The notes beneath the pieces were generated by a model that saw only the letters and a list, made by a program, of their open reading frames with translations, was not told the DNA's origin and made no database searches. Of a stretch of 64,000 bases of DNA, positions 7,941 through 17,414 are shown one piece after another (within the stretch, counting starts at the first letter, position 1; each line of letters opens with the position of its first letter). The translations under genes were made by a program, and so were the position numbers. Source of the DNA: Novipirellula herctigrandis (GTDB lineage Bacteria; Planctomycetota; Planctomycetia; Pirellulales; Pirellulaceae); contig SJPJ01000001.1 in assembly GCA_007859835.1 (NCBI GenBank), positions 2,063,797 through 2,127,796 on the forward strand. The letters are read 5' to 3'.

Positions 7941-9967
7941 CAAGACAATTGACGACGACGGCGTGCAACGAACGAGATCATTCCCAGCATCAACAATCCG
8001 AAGGTCGCCGGTTCTGGAACAGCACTGACCACGCCAATGGTTCCATTGGCACCAAAGCTGCTGACATCCCATTGCAACCCGTTGGCCAAGGACGGAGCAT
8101 CGATGTTGCCGAGAGTACCAGAAAAACTGGTGAAATCGAGTATATCAAACTCATCGCCAACCATCGGTTGGTAGCCGTCCAACAAGACGATCTCCAAAAT
8201 CGCGTCCGGGTCAAATGAGAGAGAATCGGATAAGACCAAGCGATCAAAATCAATTGCCGATGCCAACTCCAATTCCAAACGTGAACCGCTGGCAAAAATC
8301 GCGTTATCTGCGAAAAGCGTTCCGGTGCTGTTGCCCGGAGCCACAATGCCAGACAAGACATTGATATCGGCCGCGATCTGGCCATCGCCTCCCAGCGTAC
8401 TACCATTTCTAAGTATCACATCGTTCCCTGCGATCGAACCATTAACCAGCAGCGTGCCTTCGGCGACGGTGGTGTAGCCAACATAAGTGTTGTCACCGTT
8501 GAGGGTCAGCGTGGCGGAACCCCGTTTGACAATGCCCTGTTCGGATGTTCCACCTTGAACAAGATTCCCATCGTACGAAAAATCTTTGTTGGCGACGAAG
8601 GTTGTCTGCGAGTGAATCGCCCCGGTTCCGGTGAGAGAAATGCCAACTCCATCGACGGTCACCGAGCCGCCGGCGTACGTGGTATCGTAGCCGAGCGAAA
8701 ATCCGGCATTGTCTGCAGCCGTACCCAAAACTAGGTTTGCTCCCCCATTAATCTGAATCGTGCCGGAACCGGCTGCGTTGGTTCCCGACCCGGAGATTTT
8801 CAGCGTTCCATTGTTCACATTGTTGTTACTGTAGGCCAACAGAATTTTTCCGTCATTGTAAATATCGATGTTTCGCCAAGTGACCGCGCCGGCCCCGATC
8901 TTACGGAGCGTCGCGTCAGCTTCGACGCTGACCGACCCCCAATTGATAACCCCCCAATCACCAGAGCCCCCAAACGTGCTGCTCAATGCCGAGCCGTCCA
9001 GGTTCTTCAGCGCGTAAACTCTGGCGACGGAACTGTTGCCCAGATCGGATCCATTGTTGACCAGCGATCCGCCGCGCAGGTAATGCATGTCGGTTCCCGT
9101 TCCGGATCCGTTGAGGTCTTTCGTGTCCCCATTGACCAACGTGGGAATGTACTTATCACCCATCGAGGTTGGGCGATAGAGTCCGTTCGCATCTTGGGCC
9201 ACCAATCGCGAATCGTTGTTGTGGTTCCACCATGCATAGCGTGTCACAAAGTCACGGCTTTCCAACCCTGCGATGGCGGTTTCCAAGAAAATCGTATTGG
9301 CCGTATTTGCCTGTTCGAGTGTAAAATTGCCAGGGTTACCATAGTCGAGCATGGCAAACTCAGTCACCCAAATGGGACGATCGTAAGTTTCGTGGTACAG
9401 ATCGACTTTATCCAAAAACCGATTGGCAGCAGCCGTAGGATTGCTTGTTTGAATCCCCGAATACCAGTGAAACGCAATCTCATCGACTCTGGCACCGTTG
9501 TCTGCCACCCGCCCCATAAAATCGGCCAACCAATCGCGTCCGTTCTGGTTATCTGAAACGGCAGGACTGACCAATTTGATATCGGTTCCGGCAAACCCGT
9601 CACTGATTGTCTTCCATTGAGCTGCCGCGTTTTCGGCCGTCATGTTCGCTTGCGTAGGCAACTCCGGCTCGTTGAAACCCAGCACGTACTTCGTGTCTCC
9701 GTAGCCTTTGATCGCGTTAATTTTGGTCTGCAGATTCCCACCGCTCCAGAACATGGGGACGAATTCGCCGTTGAGTCCATCGATCTTCGTGTGTTTCCAA
9801 TTGTAGGCCCAACGGGAGTTAGTCGAATTGGAAATTGCCGAACTTCCAGCTCCCAAACCACGCTTGACATCATCTTGGGCAACGAGGCAGGAGTGATTGG
9901 CTACCGCCGCAACAAACAGTAGAGTCAAGCAGCAAAACGCGGTCCGCATGCTGAATCGAGAATTCAT
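7940..9967 (-). CDS. GH128-like glycosidase with beta-repeat region and PEP-CTERM anchor
   Basis: About 675 residues and surface-exposed. After a signal peptide (MNSRFSMRTAFCCLTLLFVAAVA) comes a glycosyl-hydrolase core of the Asl1/GH128 type: KYVLGFNEPELP carries the likely acid/base Glu, and IWVTEFAMLDYG the likely nucleophile. GH128 enzymes cleave beta-1,3-glucans. The second half is a Gly/Thr/Asn-rich beta-strand repeat region (NGTLKISG, SATLTLNGDNTYVGYTTVAEGTL) like passenger-associated repeats. The C-terminus is a PEP-CTERM signal: VPEPATFG, a hydrophobic helix and RRRR, used for exosortase sorting. The start at 9967 is preferred; ATG 9973 is the alternative. It lies downstream of another PEP-CTERM gene, separated by a terminator. 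Confidence 0.85.
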   Translation of the reverse strand: MNSRFSMRTAFCCLTLLFVAAVANHSCLVAQDDVKRGLGAGSSAISNSTNSRWAYNWKHTKIDGLNGEFVPMFWSGGNLQTKINAIKGYGDTKYVLGFNEPELPTQANMTAENAAAQWKTISDGFAGTDIKLVSPAVSDNQNGRDWLADFMGRVADNGARVDEIAFHWYSGIQTSNPTAAANRFLDKVDLYHETYDRPIWVTEFAMLDYGNPGNFTLEQANTANTIFLETAIAGLESRDFVTRYAWWNHNNDSRLVAQDANGLYRPTSMGDKYIPTLVNGDTKDLNGSGTGTDMHYLRGGSLVNNGSDLGNSSVARVYALKNLDGSALSSTFGGSGDWGVINWGSVSVEADATLRKIGAGAVTWRNIDIYNDGKILLAYSNNNVNNGTLKISGSGTNAAGSGTIQINGGANLVLGTAADNAGFSLGYDTTYAGGSVTVDGVGISLTGTGAIHSQTTFVANKDFSYDGNLVQGGTSEQGIVKRGSATLTLNGDNTYVGYTTVAEGTLLVNGSIAGNDVILRNGSTLGGDGQIAADINVLSGIVAPGNSTGTLFADNAIFASGSRLELELASAIDFDRLVLSDSLSFDPDAILEIVLLDGYQPMVGDEFDILDFTSFSGTLGNIDAPSLANGLQWDVSSFGANGTIGVVSAVPEPATFGLLMLGMISFVARRRRQLS

Positions 9968-10055
9968 GATCATGAGAATCTTAAAAGAGAAGAAGAGTAT
10001 TGGGAGGAAGAGAAAAGACCGCTGCGCGGCGGGATCACGCGAACCGGCTTGTAAC

Positions 10056-10085
10056 AAAAAAAAATGCCGATCGTCCTGATCGGCA
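10056..10085 (-). terminator. Rho-independent terminator after the PEP-CTERM gene at 10124
   Basis: On the minus strand TGCCGATC, a 5-nt loop and GATCGGCA form an 8-bp stem followed directly by nine T. It lies 38 bp past the stop of the gene at 10124-12697. Confidence 0.85.
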
Positions 10086-10123
10086 CTATTCGATTTAACA
10101 ATAGAAGGATGCAGCCGTTTGGC

Positions 10124-12697
10124 CTAGCGCCGGCGACGTCGAACCGCAACGGCACCAAATCCAAGGACCAACAACATGGCGGTCGAAGGTTCCGGAACGG
10201 CGGTTACGGTTAGCGTACCGCCGGTCAGCAAGTCACTGGTGTCAAACGAGAGGCCACCACCGAGATCGGTTCCGGTAATCGATGCAAAGCTTCCTGAGAA
10301 GGAGCTCCAGTTTTCGAAGACCAGAAAGGAATCTCCATTCATGGCCACGTAGCCGGTAGTATCCAAGGCAAGTATGCCACCTGCGGTGAGCACATCGCCG
10401 CCATCGTTGAGCAGAACGTCGAAGAAACCAGCACCTGTTCCCGTGAGTTCGAGCGTTGTGGTCGCGGTGGATCCCAGCGTCAGGGCCTCGTCGAAGGTCA
10501 GGGTGCCAGGGCTGTTGCCCGGGTTCAGCTTACCGTCCACGGTCACGGCTCCCCCGAGGACACCGGCACCGCTGAGTGTGCCGTTCGCGCCGACGGCCAC
10601 TGTGCCGCTGACGGTCGAACCAGTGTTGTTATTCCAAATCAGTTCGCCTGCGGAAACCGTCACGTCTCCGAAGGCTGTGGTATATCCACCGCTCCGGTTG
10701 AAGGTCTGCGTTCCGTCGCCGGTCTTGACGATGTCGATGGTTCCGCTGCCCGCGACGTTAGCGTTGTAGGCATAACTTTCGGCAGTGCCTACATTAAGAG
10801 TGAGTGTTGCGTCGGCACCATTGTTCTGCAGTGTTCTGGTATGACTACCCGTTACGATAGCCAGACCACCGATCTCCTGTGCAAATCCATTCATCTCAAA
10901 GGCGGAAGTGTGTCCTGAGCCAGCACCACCGATCAATACCGCAGAGTCAGCCGAGAGTGCATTCGCTGATTGTGCAGTCAGGACCGCTCTATCAATCGTT
11001 GTATTGCCTTTGTAGGTTTGCACGGCGCTGAGTGTGACCGCATTACTACCAGCACTATAAGTCACACCACCCTCGCCGCTGATCACACCACTGTAGGCAA
11101 TGGCATTCGAGCGATTGAAAACAACCGCACCATCATTGGCAATATCGGCAGTTGCAATGCCACCCGTCCCGCCGCCGTTACCGCTCTGCAGGGTGCTATT
11201 GGCACTCACGGTTACCGCGCCGGTGGGGTCATTTCCAGCCCACACGAGTTCGCCAGCGTTGACCGTAAGGTCAACTGCTTTTGCTTCGCCATTGGTAATT
11301 TTTTGTGTGCCTAATCCGTTTTTAACCACATTGATGCCAGGGCCTGTTACGGCGAAAGCACTCCCGTAGGTGTAGTTAGCTGCGTCAGCCACATTGATGG
11401 TTAAGGTGGAGACCGTTGCGCCGTTATTATCGACTCGACGAGTATTGGAGGCGGTGCTTGTCAGGCCGGCGATTTCTGCATCAAAGCCATTCATTTGGAA
11501 AAGACTCGAACCTTCTCCTCCGAGTTGCAAGACAGTGGCATGCGACAGTGCGTCGTCGGCTCCTAGAGCGAGCGTGCCTCTCCAGACCCTGGTAATGCCT
11601 GTATGGTCTGAGTTCGTTCCACTGACGGTGAGTGTATTGGTATTGCCGTCATGGTTGGCATGCCCGATATGAAGGATGCCGGAGCCGGTAATCTTCCCGC
11701 CAAATGCGTTGGCTCCTTGGTTCACGATGGAGCCGCCAAAACCATTTACATGGAGTTCCCGGCTGCTGCCCATGTTCACTCCCCCGAGGAGGAGGACACC
11801 TGCATTGGCAAGATCATTCCCAGAGAGTGTGACATTCCCCGTGCCCAACTGATTAACATTGTTGATCGACGCTTTTGACGCGTTGCCAATCTCCAGTCCG
11901 CCTGACCAGGTCGAGTTGTCACCGCGAATGTAAACGATCTTCTTGCCCATAAACTCAGTCCTCATCCCTGCAGTTCCAGAGATGTCTCCGCTCAATGTGT
12001 AATTGTAGGCGGCTTGGGCATCGAAGGCCACTTGTCCGGTTCCGTCGAGCACCCAGTCGTTGGCCAAAGTGGTGTTATTCACATCCGCGAGGAATCTCGT
12101 TGTCCCAGCTGCAATCTTGACCGTTCCGAACTGCCCGATGGTAGTATTGCTCCCCCTGATTTGACCGTCTGTTCCGGTATAGTCGAGGGTTGCGCCGCTG
12201 ACCGCCCAGGCTGTGGTAGGAGCACCGATGGCTTGGAATCCACTATCGCTGTTGATGGTCAGCGTATCGCCGCTGCTCACACTGAGGCCAGCGTCGTTGC
12301 CCGATGTCAGAAACTGAAAGGCGTTGCCACCTGTCGAGGTCCAAGTCGCTCCACCCGACTTGATCGTGATCGCCTGATCGCCGCCGGAGCCATCGAATTG
12401 CAAGATCTGACCCGTGGTTTTGGTCAAGTCTCCTACGGTCAGGCCGGAGCCGATGCTGACCACCTCAGTGGCACTCGCTGTCGTAAAGTTCGCAGTCGTG
12501 GCACCGGTGTTGTCCCATGTCGTGTCGCTCGAGCCGTCCCACCAGTTGCCGGTGGTGGTGTCCCATGTGCCGGTTCCGCCAGGGGAAGTGCCTCCCGAAA
12601 CAGCGGGATCCCAAGTGAGTTGCGCCGAAGCGGTGGAAGTTGCGATGAACGCACAAAAACCACCGATGGCCAGTAATAAGAGGAAGCGTGTTCTCAT
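10124..12697 (-). CDS. PEP-CTERM beta-repeat surface protein (autotransporter-like repeats)
   Basis: 857 residues. Residues 1-25 are a signal peptide ending ASAQ. The N-terminus (LTWDPAVSGGTSPGGTGTWD) is typical of proteins built of passenger-associated beta-strand repeats. Repeats recur through the body, e.g. VLQLGGEGSSLFQMNG near 390 and VLIGGAGSGHTSAFEMNGFAQEIGGL near 580, and LNPGNSPGTLTFDEAL lies near the end. The C-terminus VPEPSTAMLLVLGFGAVAVRRRRR is a PEP-CTERM sorting signal, implying exosortase processing and surface or matrix location. No catalytic domain is visible, so it is probably structural or adhesive. It has its own terminator and a structured 5' region. Confidence 0.88.
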   Translation of the reverse strand: MRTRFLLLLAIGGFCAFIATSTASAQLTWDPAVSGGTSPGGTGTWDTTTGNWWDGSSDTTWDNTGATTANFTTASATEVVSIGSGLTVGDLTKTTGQILQFDGSGGDQAITIKSGGATWTSTGGNAFQFLTSGNDAGLSVSSGDTLTINSDSGFQAIGAPTTAWAVSGATLDYTGTDGQIRGSNTTIGQFGTVKIAAGTTRFLADVNNTTLANDWVLDGTGQVAFDAQAAYNYTLSGDISGTAGMRTEFMGKKIVYIRGDNSTWSGGLEIGNASKASINNVNQLGTGNVTLSGNDLANAGVLLLGGVNMGSSRELHVNGFGGSIVNQGANAFGGKITGSGILHIGHANHDGNTNTLTVSGTNSDHTGITRVWRGTLALGADDALSHATVLQLGGEGSSLFQMNGFDAEIAGLTSTASNTRRVDNNGATVSTLTINVADAANYTYGSAFAVTGPGINVVKNGLGTQKITNGEAKAVDLTVNAGELVWAGNDPTGAVTVSANSTLQSGNGGGTGGIATADIANDGAVVFNRSNAIAYSGVISGEGGVTYSAGSNAVTLSAVQTYKGNTTIDRAVLTAQSANALSADSAVLIGGAGSGHTSAFEMNGFAQEIGGLAIVTGSHTRTLQNNGADATLTLNVGTAESYAYNANVAGSGTIDIVKTGDGTQTFNRSGGYTTAFGDVTVSAGELIWNNNTGSTVSGTVAVGANGTLSGAGVLGGAVTVDGKLNPGNSPGTLTFDEALTLGSTATTTLELTGTGAGFFDVLLNDGGDVLTAGGILALDTTGYVAMNGDSFLVFENWSSFSGSFASITGTDLGGGLSFDTSDLLTGGTLTVTAVPEPSTAMLLVLGFGAVAVRRRRR

Positions 12698-12757
12698 GGT
12701 GACTAATCAACCTGTAGAAAAATTCGAGTAGAAAGTGGATTGTCGCCAATCCCCACT

Positions 12758-12795
12758 CCTCAGGCTTCGGTCTTTCCTGAGGACAATACTTGTCC
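12758..12795 (-). promoter_or_regulatory. Hairpin and palindrome in the leader of the PEP-CTERM gene
   Basis: CCTCAGG (12758-12764) and CCTGAGG (12776-12782) can pair across an 11-nt loop. Immediately next to them, GGACAATACTTGTCC (12781-12795) is a 6-bp palindrome with a 3-nt spacer. Both lie 60-100 bp upstream of the start at 12697. They could be an operator or an RNA element of the leader; no function is known. Confidence 0.35.
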
Positions 12796-13364
12796 CATGG
12801 TACAAGCGGTAAGGCCTGCGGTTTAGGCAAAATACGTCAGTTTTTGGGATAAATACTTAAAAGCTGCAATTCGAGTACCCTGTAGCGGTCATCTATTAAT
12901 GTTTTGCGTCATCGGATCAAGGAATTGCGACACTTCATCACACGCACGATGCAAACTCCGACGATTGAGTTTCTTGTTCATAAGCTTGCAGTGGCGACAC
13001 AATCCGCTCGAATTTGCAACCTTAAACTGTCCACTACCGAAATCGAAGTATTGATCGACGGAGCAACTTTACCGGGCGTCCCGATCAACGGCCTGTTGTT
13101 GCCAACGATCTGGTCTGTGGCCTGAGGTGTTTTCGAACCTGGAATCAGCCGAACTCTGGGATCGCGACGAGCCGCAAAATGCTGGTTGAGCGCCCGTTAA
13201 AATAATAATGGGTGTCGGATAACGAAAAGCTGTCAAAGGCCAGTTTCGCTGGCCTGTCGGAGTCAAGCCAAATCCAGCACGACCGCCTAGGTCTCAGCCA
13301 CAACCCCCGTGCCATTCGTACTGGCACCTTTTGTTGTACACAAACATTTTACAGCAGCTCATGA
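12796..13364. other. Intergenic stretch without a recognisable gene
   Basis: Short ORFs exist on both strands (e.g. 12904-13125 forward), but none has a family signature, a start signal or coding-like character. The stretch probably contains the promoter of the minus-strand gene at 12697 and decayed sequence. Confidence 0.5.
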
Positions 13365-13470
13365 AATCTGGCTTCGATCAGTGCGAAACGATGATCCGCC
13401 ACATGATCAACCAGAACAATACTTGGAAGGAGGGACATGCTCCTCTGGAAACGCTCTACTACAAGCCGAA
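13365..13470 (+). pseudogene. Relic of a sulfatase C-terminus
   Basis: The translation includes MIRHMINQNNTWKEGHAP followed by LETLYY, nearly the same as the C-terminal block of the intact sulfatase at 6305 (IPYMINQNNTWEEERAP, LETLYY), and the DNA is also clearly alike. The rest of the sulfatase is absent on both sides. Confidence 0.75.
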
Positions 13471-13925
13471 ACTTCTACAGGCAAAAAGTGGAGGCCGGCA
13501 TTGTGTTGTAGAGCCGAAAGGACAATCGAGGTGTTCGACCATGATACAATGCCCCAGGAATACACGGACGAGATGCGGGTGACGTTTATTTATTCCCAAA
13601 TACAGTTCTGCGGCGTCCAGCGTCTCGGCAATCAACGGGAGTGAACACGCATGTTTGTCGATGGGGAACGTACACAGGATTTCTACGATCTCTGTGAACA
13701 AGGCCTTATCGGCCGTCCGTGAAAACAAGCCAGCGGAGGCGGAGAGCGTCTTGAAGAAATTTGAAGTCGTCGCGAAGCATCTCAAGCCGGACACGGTCTC
13801 GCCGGCTTCGGTCGGAGAACACGCGAGTTCGCCCAATGCGTTGATGCGACGTACGCACGCAACGCTGTAAATGTCCTCCGAAAACACATCGAGACAATGA
13901 CAAAGTGATTGCGAGAAATAGCAGA
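13471..13925. other. Intergenic stretch without a recognised gene
   Basis: A forward ORF at 13655-13870 (71 codons, including NKALSAVRENKPAEAESVLKK) reads like helical protein but has no family match I recognise and no clear start. It is most likely further decayed sequence upstream of the next sulfatase. Confidence 0.4.
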
Positions 13926-15401
13926 ATGAGTATCCACCGGAATTCCATTGCCTCCGCGACTCTGCGTCTTTGCGCGAGTTTTCTTATACTTGGTTGCTCG
14001 GTTGCATTCTCGGCGGACAAGCCCAACGTGCTGTTCATCTCGGCTGATGATATGAACTGCGATCTGGGAGCCTACGGACATCCATTGGTAAAGACGCCGA
14101 ATCTTGATCGCCTTTGCAGCATGGGCGTCCGTTTTGACGCGGCCTACTGTCAGCAGCCACTATGTGGCCCCAGCCGAGCCAGCATCATGACCGGGTTGCG
14201 CCCTGATACGCTCGACATGCACACGCTGAAGCATGAACTGCGTCAGAAGAACCCGGACGTCGTGACGCTCGGACAGATGTTTCGCGGGCAAGGGTACTAC
14301 TCGGCTCGAGCCGGCAAGATCTATCACTACGGTAACCCCAAGATGATTGGGACCGATGGCAATGACGATCCGGCCACGTGGGACCAGCGCCACAACCCGA
14401 TCGGCATTGATCGTTCGCAGCAGGAAAAGATCACTCGTTACGGAGCCGGTCGCGAGGATGACAAAAACCTTGGCATCAGCATGGCATGGTGGGATCCGGA
14501 AAGCCGCGATGAAGAGCACACGGACGGCATGGTCGCAGCGAAGATCGTCGATCTGATCAAGCAAAAGAAGGACGAGCCGTTTTTCCTCGCTGCCGGATTC
14601 TTCAATCCGCACTGCCCGTACGTGGCCCCGAAGAAGTACTTCGATCTGTACCCGCTCGATCAAATCACCATGCCCGATCTTGACGCGGCGAAAGTTGACC
14701 TTGAAGACGTCCCGCCCATGGCCGTCATGCGCGACACTAAGAACTGGCCCTTCTACTTTAAGGACGTTACTGTCAAAGAGGCACGCAAATGCAAGCAGGC
14801 GTACTTCGCCACCATCTCGTTCGTGGATGTGCAAGTCGGCCGGTTGCTCGATGCGCTCGAAGAAAACGACTTGATGGACAACACAATCATTGTGTTCTGG
14901 TCCGACCACGGATATTTTCTTGGCGAGAAAGGCTTGTGGTACAAGCGAAAAGCCTTCGAGCGTTCCGCTCGCATGCCGTTGATTATCGCGGCTCCCGGCC
15001 TGAGCCAAGGCAAGAACACAACGAAGCCCGTTGAACTGCTCGACGTTTACCCCACGCTCGCCGATCTGTGTGGACTGAAGCCACCCGCTAACCTGGAAGG
15101 CCAATCGCTCCGCCCCCTGCTGAGTAATCCGACCGGTAGCGTGGGGGGCGTTTCTGTATGGACCAAACCTGCCGTCACACAGATCTGGCACAGCAAGAAA
15201 GCGTGGGGCTATTCGATTCGGACCGACCGCTACCGCTATACCGAATGGCTGGAAGGCCGGGCCGGCCGCGAACTCTACGACCATTCGATCGACTCCGACG
15301 AAATCACGAACCTTGCTAACGAGCCGCAGCATGCAAAGACGGTGGCGGCACTGTCCGGTCAACTGAAGAAGTATGTGCGGTTGAAACCATACAAGCGGTA
15401 A
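13926..15401 (+). CDS. Secreted sulfatase, iduronate-2-sulfatase/choline-sulfatase-like
   Basis: 491 residues from ATG 13926 (an in-frame ATG at 13905 would add 7 residues). The signal peptide ends near residue 30 (AFSADKPNV). Asp41-Asp42 (SADDMNCDLG) are metal ligands and Cys80 in CGPSR is the formylglycine site. The pattern KPNVLFISADDMN...RPDTLDMHTLKH, the AGFFNPHCPYVAP segment and FWSDHGYFLGEKGLW with its Asp-His pair are those of the iduronate-2-sulfatase branch. Such enzymes act on sulfated uronic acid or related exo-linked sugars; the actual substrate here is not known. It is flanked by sulfatase relics on both sides. Confidence 0.93.
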   Translation: MSIHRNSIASATLRLCASFLILGCSVAFSADKPNVLFISADDMNCDLGAYGHPLVKTPNLDRLCSMGVRFDAAYCQQPLCGPSRASIMTGLRPDTLDMHTLKHELRQKNPDVVTLGQMFRGQGYYSARAGKIYHYGNPKMIGTDGNDDPATWDQRHNPIGIDRSQQEKITRYGAGREDDKNLGISMAWWDPESRDEEHTDGMVAAKIVDLIKQKKDEPFFLAAGFFNPHCPYVAPKKYFDLYPLDQITMPDLDAAKVDLEDVPPMAVMRDTKNWPFYFKDVTVKEARKCKQAYFATISFVDVQVGRLLDALEENDLMDNTIIVFWSDHGYFLGEKGLWYKRKAFERSARMPLIIAAPGLSQGKNTTKPVELLDVYPTLADLCGLKPPANLEGQSLRPLLSNPTGSVGGVSVWTKPAVTQIWHSKKAWGYSIRTDRYRYTEWLEGRAGRELYDHSIDSDEITNLANEPQHAKTVAALSGQLKKYVRLKPYKR

Positions 15402-15536
15402 CAATCGCATGGTGCCGATCAACGATGTTGATGCGAAACGTCGTCACCGTATCTCGTCGCAGAGAGTCCTCCTCGGGCCGTCTTCCGGTCGCCAACAATC
15501 CGGTTAACAGTCATGCGTAATCGGATGAGTTCCAAT

Positions 15537-15735
15537 ATGCAAAATCTCATTTGGCTGTTCCTGGTCGCACTGGCCACCTCAACGGCAGTAGGGAAAATTC
15601 ACCCGCCGCGAGCTCGTCGAATCCCAACGGCCTGTTCATTCGGATCGATGATTTTGGATGGATCAAATTCGGCTACAACAGCAGCACGTTTTATAAAACG
15701 CCGCGGATCGACAAGCTGTCGAAAGAATCGATGCG
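15537..15735 (+). pseudogene. Sulfatase N-terminus, frameshifted and truncated
   Basis: ATG 15537 opens a good signal peptide (MQNLIWLFLVALATSTAVG). After a frame change near 15600 the sulfatase start region follows: NGLFIRIDDFGWIKFGYNSS, then TFYKTPRIDKLSKESM. The similarity stops before the formylglycine Cys motif, where the sequence passes into fucosidase-like code. Confidence 0.7.
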
Positions 15736-16175
15736 AAGTTTCAACTCTACGCCCATTGGGGACCGTATACGCTATCCGGGACGTGGACTGAATCCGGGGC
15801 GTGGACTGAATCCGGGGCGTGGACTGACACCCCCAACATCAACTGGGGAACGACTACATCACTTGTTATCTGGGCTTTTACAACCCCGATCCTGAAGAGG
15901 CGAGACGAATGGCGTTTGGAAAGCGTTAGGGTCCGATCTCCTCCGGTGCCGGCTATCGCGATCTCTGCGAAAACTTCACCGCCAAAGGATTGGTTTGGAA
16001 CCAAAAGAGACGGGGATCGTTATAGGGGCACTCGCAAATGCGCCAAACGCAATCTCGGCAACCACCGCGCCGAATTACCGACGAGCCAGAACTTTCCGCA
16101 GTCGGCATTTCACGGCGGACCCAAATGGGCTCGTTACGATTTGATTTCGTTTATGCTTACTTATTCGAATTCAAC
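15735..16175 (+). pseudogene. Decayed alpha-L-fucosidase (GH29-like) fragments
   Basis: Starting at about 15735 one frame reads DAKFQLYAHWGPYTLSG, corresponding to DAKFGIWPHWGIYSVPA in the intact GH29 gene at 38188. Further on, in other frames, come NDYITCYLGFYNPDPEEARR and GAGYRDLCENFTAKGLVWN, which resemble the GY-D--F-A--F region following the GH29 N-terminus. Stops and frame changes interrupt it, and the nucleophile region is missing. The first match is firm; the later ones are tentative. Confidence 0.5.
15778..15831. repeat. Three tandem 18-bp repeats
   Basis: The unit GGGRCGTGGACTGAATCC occurs three times head to tail (15778, 15796, 15814), the last with two changes. It lies inside the fucosidase relic and adds repeated TESGAW residues in one frame, so it arose by local duplication. 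Confidence 0.9.
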
Positions 16176-16223
16176 GAATAAAGCCACGGACCCACAAAGC
16201 CAAGGACCAATGGACGCGGAAAC

Positions 16224-17111
16224 ATGATACCAAAACCAACCAACCCCATCGCGAAATTGGCGGTGATGATTAGCCTACTGGCCGGATCCGTTGCCCATGC
16301 CCAACGAAACATCAATGCCGAGGCTGCGAATGACGCTGCGGCAATTGAGTCCAAAGTGGATCAATGGGACAATTTCCCCAGCGGGCGGATGATCCAGTTC
16401 AGCGGACATTCGTGGCGGGTCAAGGGCGGCGGTCCCAATCAGCGTTACGGTCCGGGCGGCTTTCCATTCGGTGCATCGGACCAAAGCGTTTGGGTCGACA
16501 AGCAAGGGCGGTTGCATTTGCGAGTCACACAAATCGATGGCGTCTGGCACTCCGCGGAAGTTCGCCTTACCGAACCACTGGGCCACGGTGATTACCGATT
16601 TACGACCGTTGGCCGGATCGATGACCTCGACCCGAATCTAGTCTTCGGTCTGTTTCTATGGGAATATCAAGCAAGTTACGACGAATCCAACGCGCGCAAT
16701 GTGGCCAACGAATTCGACATCGAATTTGGAACCTGGAAAGACCCCAAGCGTGCTCCGGCTCAGTTTGTTTGCCAGCCCTGGCATCACAAAGATAGCTTGC
16801 ACCCCTATCGGTTCTCACTCGTGGGTGATGATGTGCTTAGTACCCATACGTTTCGTTGGCTGCCCAAGCGTGTTGAGTGTCGTGCGTGGCGCGGTGGCCC
16901 CAAGGGCGAACACATCTCCGACCAGCAACTCACCCAATGGACCTACGCTGGACCGAACGTTCCTGGCGGCACGCCCCAGGTACATTTGAATTTTTGGTGC
17001 ATCGAGGAACCCCCGGCGCGCGCGACGCCGCAAGAAGTCATCATCGATCAGTTCGAATTTGTCCCTGTCAAAAAGCAAGCGGTTCAGCGAACGATCACAC
17101 AAGATCAATGA
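16224..17111 (+). CDS. Secreted GH16-type glycoside hydrolase / concanavalin-like fold
   Basis: 295 residues. The signal peptide ends at AHAQ (residue 27). NEFDIEFGTWKDP near 160 carries an E-x-D-x-E arrangement like the GH16 catalytic signature. Trp-rich beta strands surround it, as in laminarinase/agarase-fold proteins. The divergence is large, so the protein could be a GH16-like enzyme or a related DUF of the same fold. GH16 enzymes cleave beta-1,3/1,4-glucans or galactans. Between a fucosidase relic and a sulfatase, its likely target is a marine polysaccharide. Confidence 0.7.
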   Translation: MIPKPTNPIAKLAVMISLLAGSVAHAQRNINAEAANDAAAIESKVDQWDNFPSGRMIQFSGHSWRVKGGGPNQRYGPGGFPFGASDQSVWVDKQGRLHLRVTQIDGVWHSAEVRLTEPLGHGDYRFTTVGRIDDLDPNLVFGLFLWEYQASYDESNARNVANEFDIEFGTWKDPKRAPAQFVCQPWHHKDSLHPYRFSLVGDDVLSTHTFRWLPKRVECRAWRGGPKGEHISDQQLTQWTYAGPNVPGGTPQVHLNFWCIEEPPARATPQEVIIDQFEFVPVKKQAVQRTITQDQ

Positions 17112-17414
17112 GCCTGCTGAGAATCGCTCGCTAACGCCACGAAAAGGACACATCGAAGTTCATTAAGGTCCTGGGAATGGTGTCGGTCCTGACATCGACA
17201 TGTTGGAGAAGAGAAAAACAAAGGACCGAAGCAATCGCAATTTCCAATTTGGATTCACCGGTATACTGCAACGGTCCCCGGGATCGGCACTTCTCTTTTT
17301 TTGAAGACGTTCCGGCAACCGTTTCGCCAAAAGTTTGCGGACCGTTCCGATTTTTGTCTAATCAACGCCTCCAATATGCATTTCCAATGGTACGCGAATT
17401 CGATAGGAGAACCG
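17112..17414. other. Intergenic stretch upstream of sulfatase
   Basis: I see no gene. The sulfatase frame stays open from ATG 17301, but the translation before 17415 lacks signal-peptide or family character. The promoter of the downstream gene may lie here; no convincing -35/-10 pair was identified. Confidence 0.5.

Noticed and set aside
12904-13125. 73-codon open frame
   Set aside because: No start signal, family motif or supporting context; likely chance.
14160-15422. 420-codon open frame on the minus strand
   Set aside because: It lies wholly opposite the sulfatase at 13926, which has all family motifs; the antisense product has no signature.
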